A stretch of 64,000 nt of DNA, from the NCBI RefSeq assembly GCF_040529055.1, contig NZ_CP132342.1:3222001-3286000 (forward strand), given 5' to 3'. This DNA is from Xanthomonas sontii (GTDB lineage: Bacteria; Pseudomonadota; Gammaproteobacteria; Xanthomonadales; Xanthomonadaceae). Under the pieces are notes generated by a model, which saw only the letters and a list, made by a program, of their open reading frames with translations, was not told the origin of the DNA and did no database searches. This document shows positions 17,421 through 26,109 of the stretch, piece after piece (position 1 is the stretch's first letter; every line of letters starts with the position of its first letter). The translations under genes and the position numbers were made by a program.

Positions 17421-18929
17421 ATGCTCAAGATCCAGGTCAGCCACTCCTACTTCCTGCGCTACGACCCCAAGCAATGGGAACGCGGCAAGCCGTACCCGCC
17501 GCTGGCCACGCTGCAGGTGGCGGCACTGCTGCGTCAGCACGGACACCAGGTGACGCTGTTCGACGCGATGCTGGCCGAGGGCGTGGAGGACTACGACCAC
17601 GCCGTCCGCACGCAGCGGCCGGCCCTGGTGGTGTTCTACGAGGACAACTTCAACTTCCTCACCAAGATGTGCCTGAGCCGGATGCGCGAGGCCGCGTGCC
17701 GGATGATCGCCGAGGCGCGCGCCGGCGGCAGCCGGGTACTCGTCGCCGGCTCCGACGCCTCGGACCATCCGGAGGCGTTCCTTGCGGCCGGTGCCGACGC
17801 GGTGCTGATCGGCGAAGGCATCGCGGCCTTGCTGGACCTGGTGGCGCGGCTGCAGGCGGAACCGGACATCGACCCGGCGCGCTGGGTGGCCGGCCTCGCC
17901 GAGGTGGCCAGCGCGGTGCTGCCGCAACTCAAGCGCGCGCAGATCGGCGCGCGGCCGCCGGATCCGCGGCTGTCGGTGACGGCGGCCTGGGACCTGCTGG
18001 ATATCCCGCGCTACCGCGCGTTCTGGCAGCAGCGACACGGCCATTTCAGCCTGAACATGGCCGCCTCGCGCGGCTGCCCGTTCCGCTGCAACTGGTGCGC
18101 CAAGCCGATCTGGGGCAATCACTACAAGCGCCGCGAGGCGCAGGACGTGGCCGCGGAGATGACCCAGCTCAAGCGCAGCTTCGCGCCCGACCATGTGTGG
18201 ATGGCCGACGACATCTTCGGCTTCCACGTGGACTGGGTGGAGGACTTCGCCGATGCGCTGGCCGCCGCCGACGGCGCGGTGCCCTTCACCATCCAGACCC
18301 GTGCCGACCTATGCAGCGAGCGCATGACCGCCGCCCTGGCGCGAGCCGGCTGCCGCGAGGCCTGGATCGGCGCGGAGAGCGGTAGCCAGCGCATCCTCGA
18401 CAAGATGACCAAGGGCACCGATGTGGACGGCGTGATCGCCGCGCGCCAGCGACTTGGCGCGCAGGGCATCCGCGTCGGCTTCTTCCTGCAGCTGGGCTAC
18501 CTGGACGAGCAACTCGACGACATCCTCGCCACGCGCCGGCTGGTGGCGCAGGCGCGCCCGGACGACATCGGCGTCAGCGTGTCCTATCCCCTGCCCGGCA
18601 CCGTGTTCTACCAGCAGGTCAAGGACCAGCTCGGGCGCAAGACCCATTGGCAGGACAGCGACGACCTGGCGATGATGTTCCGTGGCGCCTACGACTCGGC
18701 GTTCTACCGCCAGGTACGCGATCTGCTGCACCGGCAGGTGGACCTGCAATGCCGCGAGGATGCACGCCCGGCGCCGACGCACGCGCAGGACTGGGCGGCG
18801 CTGGACGCCGACTGGGCAGCGCTGATCGCGCGCGAAGCCGAGCATCGGACCGACGCGCCGCCAGCGCCGGCGGCCAAGGCGGTCGCCGCCGGCGGCAGCC
18901 GCCGCATCCCGCTGGTGCAGCGCTCATGA
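17421..18929 (+). CDS. B12-binding-type radical SAM enzyme 1
   Basis: This 502-residue cytoplasmic protein has a Rossmann-like cobalamin-type N-terminal domain (about 20-150) and a radical SAM domain with the [4Fe-4S] motif CPFRCNWC (C219, C223, C226). Further landmarks are IGAESGSQRILDKMTKGT and a GFFLQLGY strand. No DxHxxG cobalamin lower-ligand motif is visible, as is common in this class. The ATG at 17421 starts the conserved MLKIQVSHSYF sequence. Such enzymes often methylate unreactive carbons. It is coupled by ATGA to the nucleotidyltransferase gene. The substrate is unknown; glycan or peptide are both plausible given the kinase and exporter opposite. Confidence 0.83.
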   Translation: MLKIQVSHSYFLRYDPKQWERGKPYPPLATLQVAALLRQHGHQVTLFDAMLAEGVEDYDHAVRTQRPALVVFYEDNFNFLTKMCLSRMREAACRMIAEARAGGSRVLVAGSDASDHPEAFLAAGADAVLIGEGIAALLDLVARLQAEPDIDPARWVAGLAEVASAVLPQLKRAQIGARPPDPRLSVTAAWDLLDIPRYRAFWQQRHGHFSLNMAASRGCPFRCNWCAKPIWGNHYKRREAQDVAAEMTQLKRSFAPDHVWMADDIFGFHVDWVEDFADALAAADGAVPFTIQTRADLCSERMTAALARAGCREAWIGAESGSQRILDKMTKGTDVDGVIAARQRLGAQGIRVGFFLQLGYLDEQLDDILATRRLVAQARPDDIGVSVSYPLPGTVFYQQVKDQLGRKTHWQDSDDLAMMFRGAYDSAFYRQVRDLLHRQVDLQCREDARPAPTHAQDWAALDADWAALIAREAEHRTDAPPAPAAKAVAAGGSRRIPLVQRS

Positions 18930-20209
18930 GCGACCTGGCGACGCCCTCGTCTCCGGCCGTGGCGGCCGACCTGCCGACAGCGGCAGCCGCGGCGACGCCG
19001 GCACACCTGCCGTTGCGGCGCATCGGCCGTGGCCTGCGCCTGACCACCGAAACCCTGGCGCACGAGCTGGCACGCCCCGGTGCGCCGATGCCGGACTGGA
19101 GCGGCCTGCACTGGCAACTGGCCGCAGCCGCGGCGGTCGCGCACGGCGTGGCGCCACTGCTGAGCCAGCGCTCGCAATGGCCGGACCGACCGTGGCGCGC
19201 GTTCCTGGAGGGACAACGCGAGCACGTGGCGCAGCGCTACCAGCGCATCGCCGCGTTGCTGCAGCGAATCGACGCCCTGGCGCAGACCGCCGGCCTGGCG
19301 ATCGTGCCGCTGAAAGGCGCGGCGCTGCATGCGCAAGGCCTGTATCGGCCGGGCGACCGGCCGATGGCCGACATCGACCTGCTGGTGCGCCCCGAGGACG
19401 CCGAGCGTGCCGCGACTTTGCTCGCCGCGCTGGGCTACGTGGCCGAGTTCGCGCAGTGGAAGCACCAGACCTTCCGTCCAGCGCAGGCGCAGGCGGTGGG
19501 TGGCCTGGGCGAGCACCGCGACACGCCGATCAACATCGAACTGCACGTGCGCATCCAGGAGCGCCTGCCGCTGCGCACGGTCGACCTTGGCACGCAGCTC
19601 CTGCCGGGCGACGGCAGGCCCGGCCTGAATCCCTACCCCAGCAACGGCGCGCTGATGCGTCACCTGCTGCTGCACGCGGCCGGCGGACTGTGCAGCCGCA
19701 GCCTGCGGCTGATGCACCTGCACGACCTGGCATTGCTCGCTCCGCGCATGCGCGCCAGCGACTGGCAGATGCTGACCGGCACCGACGCCTGGTGGGCATG
19801 GCCGCCGCTGCGGTTGATGCTGCGTTACTACCGCGCGGCGATTCCGTCGGCGGTGCTCAAGCAACTGCGCGCGCAGTGTCCGCCGCTGTTGCGTCTGCGC
19901 GCGCGCGGATTGGACCTGACCGCGGCGTCGTGCTCGCACCTGTGGCTGCCGGCGCTGCCGGGCATCGAATGGGCGCGTTCGGGCGGCGAGGTGCTGGACT
20001 ATCTGCGCCAGCGCCTGCAGCCCTCGGCGGAAAGCCGCCAGGAACGCGCCGAGATGATCCGTACCCAACTGTGGTTGCAGGGCCAGGACTGGGTGCGCCT
20101 GCCGCAGCGCCGCCGCGTGCTGCAGCGCCTGCTGCGCCCGGTGCCGCGGATGGACACGCTGTACGCGGTGCGCACCGCGCTGCAGGGCTATGCGCCGTCG
20201 TCGGAGTGA
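18926..20209 (+). CDS. nucleotidyltransferase-fold protein (NTP_transf_5-like)
   Basis: This 427-residue protein contains a minimal nucleotidyltransferase core: a Lys/Gly-rich VPLKGAALHAQGLY segment and the metal-binding pair D149/D151 in MADIDLLV, followed by ELHVRI. The N-terminal 40 residues are Ala/Pro-rich and poorly conserved in character. Proteins of this family occur beside HprK-like kinases in lasso-peptide and exopolysaccharide loci. The start overlaps the radical SAM stop (ATGA). It could transfer a nucleotidyl group to a product made or exported by the neighbours; that is inference. Confidence 0.75.
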   Translation: MSDLATPSSPAVAADLPTAAAAATPAHLPLRRIGRGLRLTTETLAHELARPGAPMPDWSGLHWQLAAAAAVAHGVAPLLSQRSQWPDRPWRAFLEGQREHVAQRYQRIAALLQRIDALAQTAGLAIVPLKGAALHAQGLYRPGDRPMADIDLLVRPEDAERAATLLAALGYVAEFAQWKHQTFRPAQAQAVGGLGEHRDTPINIELHVRIQERLPLRTVDLGTQLLPGDGRPGLNPYPSNGALMRHLLLHAAGGLCSRSLRLMHLHDLALLAPRMRASDWQMLTGTDAWWAWPPLRLMLRYYRAAIPSAVLKQLRAQCPPLLRLRARGLDLTAASCSHLWLPALPGIEWARSGGEVLDYLRQRLQPSAESRQERAEMIRTQLWLQGQDWVRLPQRRRVLQRLLRPVPRMDTLYAVRTALQGYAPSSE

Positions 20210-20242
20210 CGCACGCCCTCCTAGAGCGCGCAGTAAACGACC

Positions 20243-20313
20243 GTCGCAGGAGCGGCTTCAGCCGCGACACACGCCACAGGAATGGCTGTCGCGGCTGAAG
20301 CCTCTCCTACGAC
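20243..20313. repeat. long inverted repeat between convergent operons (REP-like)
   Basis: Two 26-nt arms (20243-20268 and 20288-20313) are inverted copies with three mismatches, separated by 19 nt. The arm core, AGGAGCGGCTTCAGCCGCGA, looks like the dispersed REP-like elements common in Xanthomonas and pseudomonads, and each arm also folds on itself (GCGGCTTCAGCCGC). It lies between the ends of convergent genes and may act as a bidirectional transcription stop. Confidence 0.7.
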
Positions 20314-20363
20314 AAAACGCGATGCCCTCTTAAAGGCGAAGCGCCGGCACGCCGCGCTGCGCG

Positions 20364-21500
20364 TCAACCGTTCTGCGCCGCGCGCCGCTCATCGGTGCGG
20401 CGCGGTGCGCACAGGCGCTGGTACAGCGCGGTGAAGCCGCGCACGCTGCAGTCGGCGTCCTCGCGCAAGGCCCGGCATTGCGCCGCCCAGGCCAGGCGCA
20501 GGCGCAGGTCGTCGTCGCTGAGTACCTGGCGCAGCGCATCGGCCAGCCCGGCCCAGTCGCCCACGGGCACCGCCAGCGCCGCCGACGGCGCCCACTCCTG
20601 CAGATGCCCGACCGCGGTGCCCACGGTCGGCACGCCGGCCACCGCCGCTTCCAGCAACACCAGCGGCCCGGCCTCGTGCTGCGACGACAACACCAGCAGA
20701 TCCGCCGCCTCCACCAGCGGCCGCAGGTCGCGCTGGGTCTTGAAGCCGAGGAAGCGCACGCGCGCGCTCAGGCCCAGCGTGGCGACCAGGCGCTGCATCG
20801 CGCCGTCGAGGGTGTCCACGCCGACCAAGTCGATGCGGAAGTCGACCCCGGCGCGGGCCAGCGCAGCGAGTGCGCGCAACAGGGTCGTCTGGTCCTTCAC
20901 CGGATTGAGGCTGGCCACGTGCAACAGCCGCGCCGGACCCTCCCCGCGCGGGCGCGGCGGGCGCGGTGGCCAGGCGCGCAGGTCCACGCCCAGCGGCACG
21001 CGTTCGGCGGCGATGCCCAACGCCCGCAAGCTGTCGAGGATGGGCGCGCTGGCGGCGGTCACCGCACTCGCCAGGCGCAACACCAGCGCTTCGCGCAGCC
21101 GCCCCTGCCATTTGCGCCGGCCGCCGTAGCCGATCGCATGCAGTGCGACCAGTTCGCCGCCGGCGATGTGCACCAGGCTCGGCCGCCGCAGCCAGCGCGC
21201 TGCCGCCACCGCGATCAGGCTGCAGTGGCCGGAAAACAGCGACTGCACCACGTCGAACGGCGCGCGGCGGTGCTCGGCGCGGATCGCGGCGATCGCGCGC
21301 CAGCGCGTACGCGCCGCACCGATGTTGTGGATCCGCGCACCCAGCAGGTCCCATTGCGCCGGCAGCGGTTCCTGGTGCAGCACGAAGACGTGTAATTCAT
21401 GCATGCGCGCCAGGCGTTCGATCAGGCTCAGGAAGGCCGGAATCACCCGGTACTCGCCGCTGCGGTCGACGCCGCCCGGCACCACCAGCGCCAGCTTCAT
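20364..21500 (-). CDS. family 4-like glycosyltransferase
   Basis: This 378-residue GT-B fold protein begins MKLALVVPGGVDRSGEYRVI. It carries ARLLHVASLNPVKDQTTLL before the nucleotide-sugar domain and the E-x7-E type motif region SSQHEAGPLVLLEAAVAGVPTV. These are typical of retaining GT4 enzymes that use nucleotide sugars in the cytoplasm. It is the last gene of the minus-strand unit and overlaps the upstream glycosyltransferase by 4 nt. Its sugar donor and acceptor are unknown. Confidence 0.8.
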   Translation of the reverse strand: MKLALVVPGGVDRSGEYRVIPAFLSLIERLARMHELHVFVLHQEPLPAQWDLLGARIHNIGAARTRWRAIAAIRAEHRRAPFDVVQSLFSGHCSLIAVAAARWLRRPSLVHIAGGELVALHAIGYGGRRKWQGRLREALVLRLASAVTAASAPILDSLRALGIAAERVPLGVDLRAWPPRPPRPRGEGPARLLHVASLNPVKDQTTLLRALAALARAGVDFRIDLVGVDTLDGAMQRLVATLGLSARVRFLGFKTQRDLRPLVEAADLLVLSSQHEAGPLVLLEAAVAGVPTVGTAVGHLQEWAPSAALAVPVGDWAGLADALRQVLSDDDLRLRLAWAAQCRALREDADCSVRGFTALYQRLCAPRRTDERRAAQNG

Positions 21501-22645
21501 GCCGCGCTCCGCGACGTGGCACCGAGCAACTGCGCATAGGCGCGCGCCCAGCGCCGTCCGACTGCCGCGAACGACAGCTGCGCATCGAAATGCGCGCGCA
21601 CCAGCGCCCGCGACGGCCCGTCGCGCGAGGCCCGCAGCAGCGCGGTGGCCAGGCGTTCGGCGTCGCCGCAGGGCCACAGCGCGCCGACCCGGCCGCCGTC
21701 GCTGAGCGCACGGAACGCCGGGATGTCGGTCAACACCGGCACCGTGCCGCAGGCATAGGCCTCCAGCGCCGCGTAGCCGCAGCTCTCGCCCAGGCTGCCG
21801 GACACGAACAGGTCGGCCGCGCGCATCAGGGTCTGGATCTGCGCGTGCTCCATTCGGCCCAGCAGGTGCACGCGGCCGGCCAGCCGCGGATCGGCCTGGA
21901 TGCGCTGTTGCACCACCGGCAGCAGCGGCGCATCGCCGAACGCGCAGAACAGCTGCAGCCCGCTCAGTTGCTCGCTGGCGCGGGCCACGCCGTCGAGCAC
22001 GGTGAGCGGATCCTTGCCCTCGCTCAGATGGCCGACCCACAGCACGCAGGGCGCGCCATGCAGCCCGCTGTCGCGGCGCGCCTGATCGCGCTCGCCGGGA
22101 GTGAAGCGGCAACTGGATTCGGGAATGGCGAACAGGCGCGTGGATCCGGCGAACAGTCCGGCGCCGACGAAACCGCGCGCCAGCTCCAGCGAGGTGAAGG
22201 CGATGCCGGCGGCGGCGGCGTACCAGCGCCGCCACTGCGGCCGCCGCCACCAGCGCGGCGGACGGTTGGCGTGGTCCTGCAGCAGGATCGGCCGCGACGG
22301 CCGCCAGCGCGCCAGCGTCGCCGCCTCGCGCGCGAACTGCAGGCCATGCACGTGCACCACGTCGGCCTCCAGCTCGGCCAGCAGCGCGGCGATGCGGCGC
22401 AGATGGCGCCGGCGCCCGCTCTCGGCACGGCGCACGAAGTGATAGTTCACGCCGTTGCGCTGCAGGTGCGCATCGACCGCGGCGGCCTGGATCACCGAAA
22501 CGCGGGTGCCGGCGCTGGCCACCGCCTCGGCGATGTCGACCAGCGACGGCCACAGCGCGAACGCCTGCTCCGGCGTCACCCCGTCCGGCAACGGCACGAA
22601 GTTGAGTTGCACGGCATGCACGGCGCGGTCGACGTTGCCGTCCAT
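21497..22645 (-). CDS. family 4-like glycosyltransferase
   Basis: This 382-residue GT-B protein has an N-terminal Rossmann domain with VVHVHGLQFA, then CVLWVGHLSEGKDPLTVL and GSLGESCGYAALEAYACGTVPVLT, the usual GT4 donor-binding region. No membrane segment is apparent. The start at 22645 follows the radical SAM stop (22648) with 2 nt between. It probably adds one residue to the repeat unit or to a modified acceptor in the same pathway as the two methyltransferases and the radical SAM enzyme. Confidence 0.8.
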   Translation of the reverse strand: MDGNVDRAVHAVQLNFVPLPDGVTPEQAFALWPSLVDIAEAVASAGTRVSVIQAAAVDAHLQRNGVNYHFVRRAESGRRRHLRRIAALLAELEADVVHVHGLQFAREAATLARWRPSRPILLQDHANRPPRWWRRPQWRRWYAAAAGIAFTSLELARGFVGAGLFAGSTRLFAIPESSCRFTPGERDQARRDSGLHGAPCVLWVGHLSEGKDPLTVLDGVARASEQLSGLQLFCAFGDAPLLPVVQQRIQADPRLAGRVHLLGRMEHAQIQTLMRAADLFVSGSLGESCGYAALEAYACGTVPVLTDIPAFRALSDGGRVGALWPCGDAERLATALLRASRDGPSRALVRAHFDAQLSFAAVGRRWARAYAQLLGATSRSAA

Positions 22646-22647
22646 GC

Positions 22648-24159
22648 TCAGATCCCGGACACCTGCGGCCGGTGCAGGCGCACCAGCCGGTTGGCCAGGT
22701 TCAGTTCCCATGGCCGGTCGTAGCGCCGGTAGCGGTAGCGCCACGCGGCCAGCGCGCTGAGGCCGCGCTTGGCCCAGCCCGGCGAGCGCTGGTCCTGCGC
22801 GGTGGGATAGCGGCAGCCGAGCACGGTGACGAAATCGCGGATGCGCTGGCGCAGCGCATCGGTGAGCCAGGGCGCATCGGCGTGGCAGGCGTAGTCCACC
22901 CACTGCGGCTGGGCCCATTCCTCCGGCGTGCGCGGGAACTGCACCGGCACGCCGTCGCGGTCGAGCAAGGGCGTGCCGGCGCGGCGGCCGCGGTCCTTCT
23001 CGTGGCGGCTGCTGTCCGGCAGCGGCGTGTACACGTAGACGATGATTTCCGACTGCGGGTTGATCCGCTTCAGCTCGCGGATGAACTCGAACGTCTGCTC
23101 GGTCTCGCGTTCGCTGTCCTGCGGCGGCGCGACCATGAACGACAGCTCCGGGATCACCCCGTTGCGCCGGCACAGTTCGGCCACTTCCAGCGTCTGGTCC
23201 GGCCGCGTGCCCTTGCGGATCTCCTTGAGCATCGCCCCGCTCGGCGACTCGGCGCCGATGTAGGCCATGCGCAGGCGGCTCTTGCGCACCAGCTTCCAGG
23301 TGCTCTCGGACAGGTTGAGCAGCGCGTCGGCGCGGGCGTAGCACCACCACGGCAGTTCCAGCTTCGCCATCACCTCCAGCAGCGGGATCATGTCGGCTTC
23401 GCGGTCGAAGAAGTTGTGGTCGAAGAACTGGATCGAGTCCGCGCCCAGGCCGTATTTCAGATAGCCCAGCTCGCGTTCCAGGCGGGCCGCGGTCGGCAAG
23501 GCGGTGGCGCCGCCGAACATCGCCGCCACCCCGCAGAAGGTGCAGCGGAAGCGGCAACCCAGCGCGGCCTGGTGCGAGGCGGTGCGCTGGCCGAGAAAGG
23601 TGCGGCCGAGGTAGCGGCGCGGCTCACCCAGCTTCTCGTAGGGGAGCGACGGCAGTGCATCGCCACGCTGGAACGCGCGGTTGCGGTTGTGCACCACCGC
23701 CCCGTCCTGCTTCCAGGACAGCCCGTCGACCTGCGCCAGCGTCGGCCCTTCGCCACGCAAGGCGGCCAGCAGTTCCGGCAAGGTGTCCTCGCCCTGCGCG
23801 CGGATCGCATAGTCCACGTACGGCGCGGCCAGCGCGGTGTCCGGGTACAGCGTGGGAAAATAGCCGCCCCAGACGATCGGCAGTGCCGGGAAGCGCGCAC
23901 GGATGGCCTGCGACAGTGCGATCGACGGTGCCAGTTGCGGCCCGCCCATCACGCTGATGCCGACCGCATCGAAGCGCTGCTCCTGCAGCGCCTGCAGGCT
24001 GCGGTCGATGAAGTCGCGGTCGACATTGCCGTCGATGATGCGGCTGTCGCCAGTGCGATCCAGCGCCGCCGCCAGGTTCAGCAGCGACAGCGGAAAGCGG
24101 GCGCTGGACGGCTTGGTGATGGTGGGATTGACCAGCAGCGTGTTGGGTGTGGAGGACAT
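22648..24159 (-). CDS. B12-binding-type radical SAM enzyme 2
   Basis: This 503-residue protein has an N-terminal cobalamin-type domain (about 1-150, with ISVMGGPQLAPSI and IVWGGYFPTLYPD) and a radical SAM core with CRFRCTFC (C202, C206, C209). Later segments YIGAESPSGAMLKEIRKGTR and FMVAPPQDSERETEQTF fit the P-methylase/BchE-like class. It is the second such enzyme in the island and differs clearly from the first. The gene lies between a methyltransferase and a glycosyltransferase gene in the unit driven by promoter F. Likely roles are C-methylation or oxidative rearrangement of a glycan or lipid; the substrate is unknown. Confidence 0.83.
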   Translation of the reverse strand: MSSTPNTLLVNPTITKPSSARFPLSLLNLAAALDRTGDSRIIDGNVDRDFIDRSLQALQEQRFDAVGISVMGGPQLAPSIALSQAIRARFPALPIVWGGYFPTLYPDTALAAPYVDYAIRAQGEDTLPELLAALRGEGPTLAQVDGLSWKQDGAVVHNRNRAFQRGDALPSLPYEKLGEPRRYLGRTFLGQRTASHQAALGCRFRCTFCGVAAMFGGATALPTAARLERELGYLKYGLGADSIQFFDHNFFDREADMIPLLEVMAKLELPWWCYARADALLNLSESTWKLVRKSRLRMAYIGAESPSGAMLKEIRKGTRPDQTLEVAELCRRNGVIPELSFMVAPPQDSERETEQTFEFIRELKRINPQSEIIVYVYTPLPDSSRHEKDRGRRAGTPLLDRDGVPVQFPRTPEEWAQPQWVDYACHADAPWLTDALRQRIRDFVTVLGCRYPTAQDQRSPGWAKRGLSALAAWRYRYRRYDRPWELNLANRLVRLHRPQVSGI

Positions 24160-24182
24160 ACGGGGCGAACGCAGGACGGGGG

Positions 24183-24878
24183 TCACGGCAGGCGCCGCAG
24201 GCGCAGCACCAGGGCCACCGGCACCTCCAATGCAGCGGGATCGAAATGGGCGCCGGCAGGGATGTCCGCCGGGTCGAGCATCGGTTCGCTGACTGCGTCG
24301 ATAGCCAGCCCGAGCGCGGCGCAGGCGGCGTGCCAGTGGCTGTACAGGTGCTGGGTGTGGCGCACCGCGTAGCGCTGGCCGCCGGCCTTGAAGTCGCGGC
24401 GCCAGCCCAGCGCCGGGCCGATCGGGTGCACGTCGCTGCACAGCACCCAGCCGCCGGGACGGGTGACCCGGCGCAGTTCCGCCAGGGCCGGCGGCAGCTG
24501 CGGCAGGTGCCCCAGCGCCAGCGCGCAAAGGCTCAGATCGGCGCTGGCGTCGGCCAGCGGCAAGGCCTCCAGGCGGCCTTCGCGCAGCGTGTAGCGGCCG
24601 GTATCGACGTCGCCCAGTTCCTGCGCGGCGCGTGTCAGCATCTGTGGCGACAGGTCCACGCCGGTGACGTGGCCGGCGCCACGCTGCAGCGCATGCAGCA
24701 GGTAGCGGCCGCTGCCGCAGCCGGCATCTAGCACGTGCTGGCCGCGCAACGACAGCGGCAGCAAGGCCAGCATGGCGCGCTGCTCGGCCTGCATCACCGG
24801 GTTGTGCGCCTGCGCCGGGTAGCTGTCCGCCCACAGCGCATAGGCGGTCAGCGGATCGAGGGTCGGGACGGCGCTCAT
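24183..24878 (-). CDS. class I SAM-dependent methyltransferase
   Basis: This 231-residue enzyme has motif I VLDAGCGSGRY (49-59), an acidic residue after TGVD for SAM ribose binding, and LRRVTRPGGWVLCSD (post-motif III). It resembles UbiE/Methyltransf_11 small-molecule enzymes. The start overlaps the amidohydrolase stop by 4 nt. Together with the other methyltransferase and radical SAM genes it suggests a heavily methylated product. The acceptor atom is not predictable. Confidence 0.85.
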   Translation of the reverse strand: MSAVPTLDPLTAYALWADSYPAQAHNPVMQAEQRAMLALLPLSLRGQHVLDAGCGSGRYLLHALQRGAGHVTGVDLSPQMLTRAAQELGDVDTGRYTLREGRLEALPLADASADLSLCALALGHLPQLPPALAELRRVTRPGGWVLCSDVHPIGPALGWRRDFKAGGQRYAVRHTQHLYSHWHAACAALGLAIDAVSEPMLDPADIPAGAHFDPAALEVPVALVLRLRRLP

Positions 24879-26107
24879 GCGGGGCATTCCTGCGACAAAT
24901 GGGTCAGTCGTGAACGCGGCGGCGCAATCTGGACTTCCAGGCCCGGCTCCAGCGCGAGCAGCGCCGGGTCGGCGAGATCTGTGGCCAGCAGCTTCGGCAC
25001 GCCGTCCAGCGTCACCGGCACCGTATCCACCCCGGACGCGGCGAACCATGGGGCGAAATCGGGATCGGCGATGCGCGGACGACCATCGCGCACCACCGCG
25101 CGCAGCGCGCTGCGCGGCAGCCCGACCAGGCTCTGCGCCGGCGCCCCGCCACGGTCGGCGACGATCAGCAGATCGGCGTGTGCGCCCGGCGCCAGATGCC
25201 CACGATCCGGCACGCGCAGGATGTCGGCCGCGGCGGTCGTGGCCAGGCGCAGTGCCTGGGTCGCGTCCAGGCCGTGGGCGGCAGCCAGGCGCAGATCCTC
25301 GAGCAGGTCGCGTCCGCCGCTGACCCGCGCATCGCTGCCCAGCGCCAGGCGCCCGGCCGCGCTCAGGCGCTGCGGATCGAGGGTGCGTCCGAGCAGGGTC
25401 AGGTTGCTGCTCGGGCACCACACCACCGCCGCGCCGCAGGCGAGCACGCGGGCGACGTCGTCCGCGCCCAGGCCCACGCCGTGGATCAGCACCGTGTTGT
25501 CCGCCAGATAGCCGCGCCGCTCCAACTCGGCGAGTTCGCCGGCGGCCACCGCGTCGGTACCTTCGGCCAGGTGGATCATCCACGGCCAGCCGGCGGCGGA
25601 CGCCGCGGCGAAGCTCCGTGCCAGCGGCGGTCCGTAGTCGGGGCCGTGCAAGGTGTAGCTCCAGCCGAACTCGCGCAGCAGCGCCACCGGGAAGTCGGCC
25701 GCGTCCAGCGCGGCATGCCAGGGATCGTGGTGGGCCACGCAGGTCACCCCGGCCAGCAGGTTCTTCAGCCCGCCATGGCGCAGCCGCAGCGACTTGGGCA
25801 GGGCCAGCGCGGCGGTCACCGCCGGCGTGCGGAAATGCGCGGCGAAGGCGCCGATCCAGGCGTAGCTGTTGGCGAATGGTGCGGCCTGCGGCAGCGGCGG
25901 CACCGCATTGACGTGCAGATGCTCGTGGGCGTTGATCAAGCCGGGCAGCACCAATTGCCCGTGCAGATCGATGCGCAGCGCGGCCGGCGTGGCCGCCGCG
26001 GCGATCCGGCCGGCGCGCAGCGCCAGCGGCGCGTGCACCGCCCCACAGGCGTGCGCGACGCGCGCACCCTCCAGGCAGAGGTCGATGGGGGCGGCAGACG
26101 CGGCCAT
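24875..26107 (-). CDS. metal-dependent amidohydrolase
   Basis: This 410-residue TIM-barrel amidohydrolase has the metal-binding HxH in NAHEHLH (H61, H63), further histidines in MIHLAEGTD and VLIHGVGL, and the catalytic Asp in LALGSDARVSGG. It most resembles the chlorohydrolase/cytosine-deaminase branch (WCPSSNLTLLGR). The start lies 2 nt past the end of the upstream methyltransferase gene. An amidohydrolase inside a glycan cluster is unusual; it could remove an amide or amino group from a modified sugar or a small precursor. There is no signal peptide. Confidence 0.82.
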   Translation of the reverse strand: MAASAAPIDLCLEGARVAHACGAVHAPLALRAGRIAAAATPAALRIDLHGQLVLPGLINAHEHLHVNAVPPLPQAAPFANSYAWIGAFAAHFRTPAVTAALALPKSLRLRHGGLKNLLAGVTCVAHHDPWHAALDAADFPVALLREFGWSYTLHGPDYGPPLARSFAAASAAGWPWMIHLAEGTDAVAAGELAELERRGYLADNTVLIHGVGLGADDVARVLACGAAVVWCPSSNLTLLGRTLDPQRLSAAGRLALGSDARVSGGRDLLEDLRLAAAHGLDATQALRLATTAAADILRVPDRGHLAPGAHADLLIVADRGGAPAQSLVGLPRSALRAVVRDGRPRIADPDFAPWFAASGVDTVPVTLDGVPKLLATDLADPALLALEPGLEVQIAPPRSRLTHLSQECPA

Positions 26108-26109
26108 GC

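Noticed and set aside
14362..20209. Lasso-peptide gene cluster
   Set aside because: No asparagine-synthetase-like cyclase, transglutaminase-like protease or precursor peptide was found, only shared accessory families.
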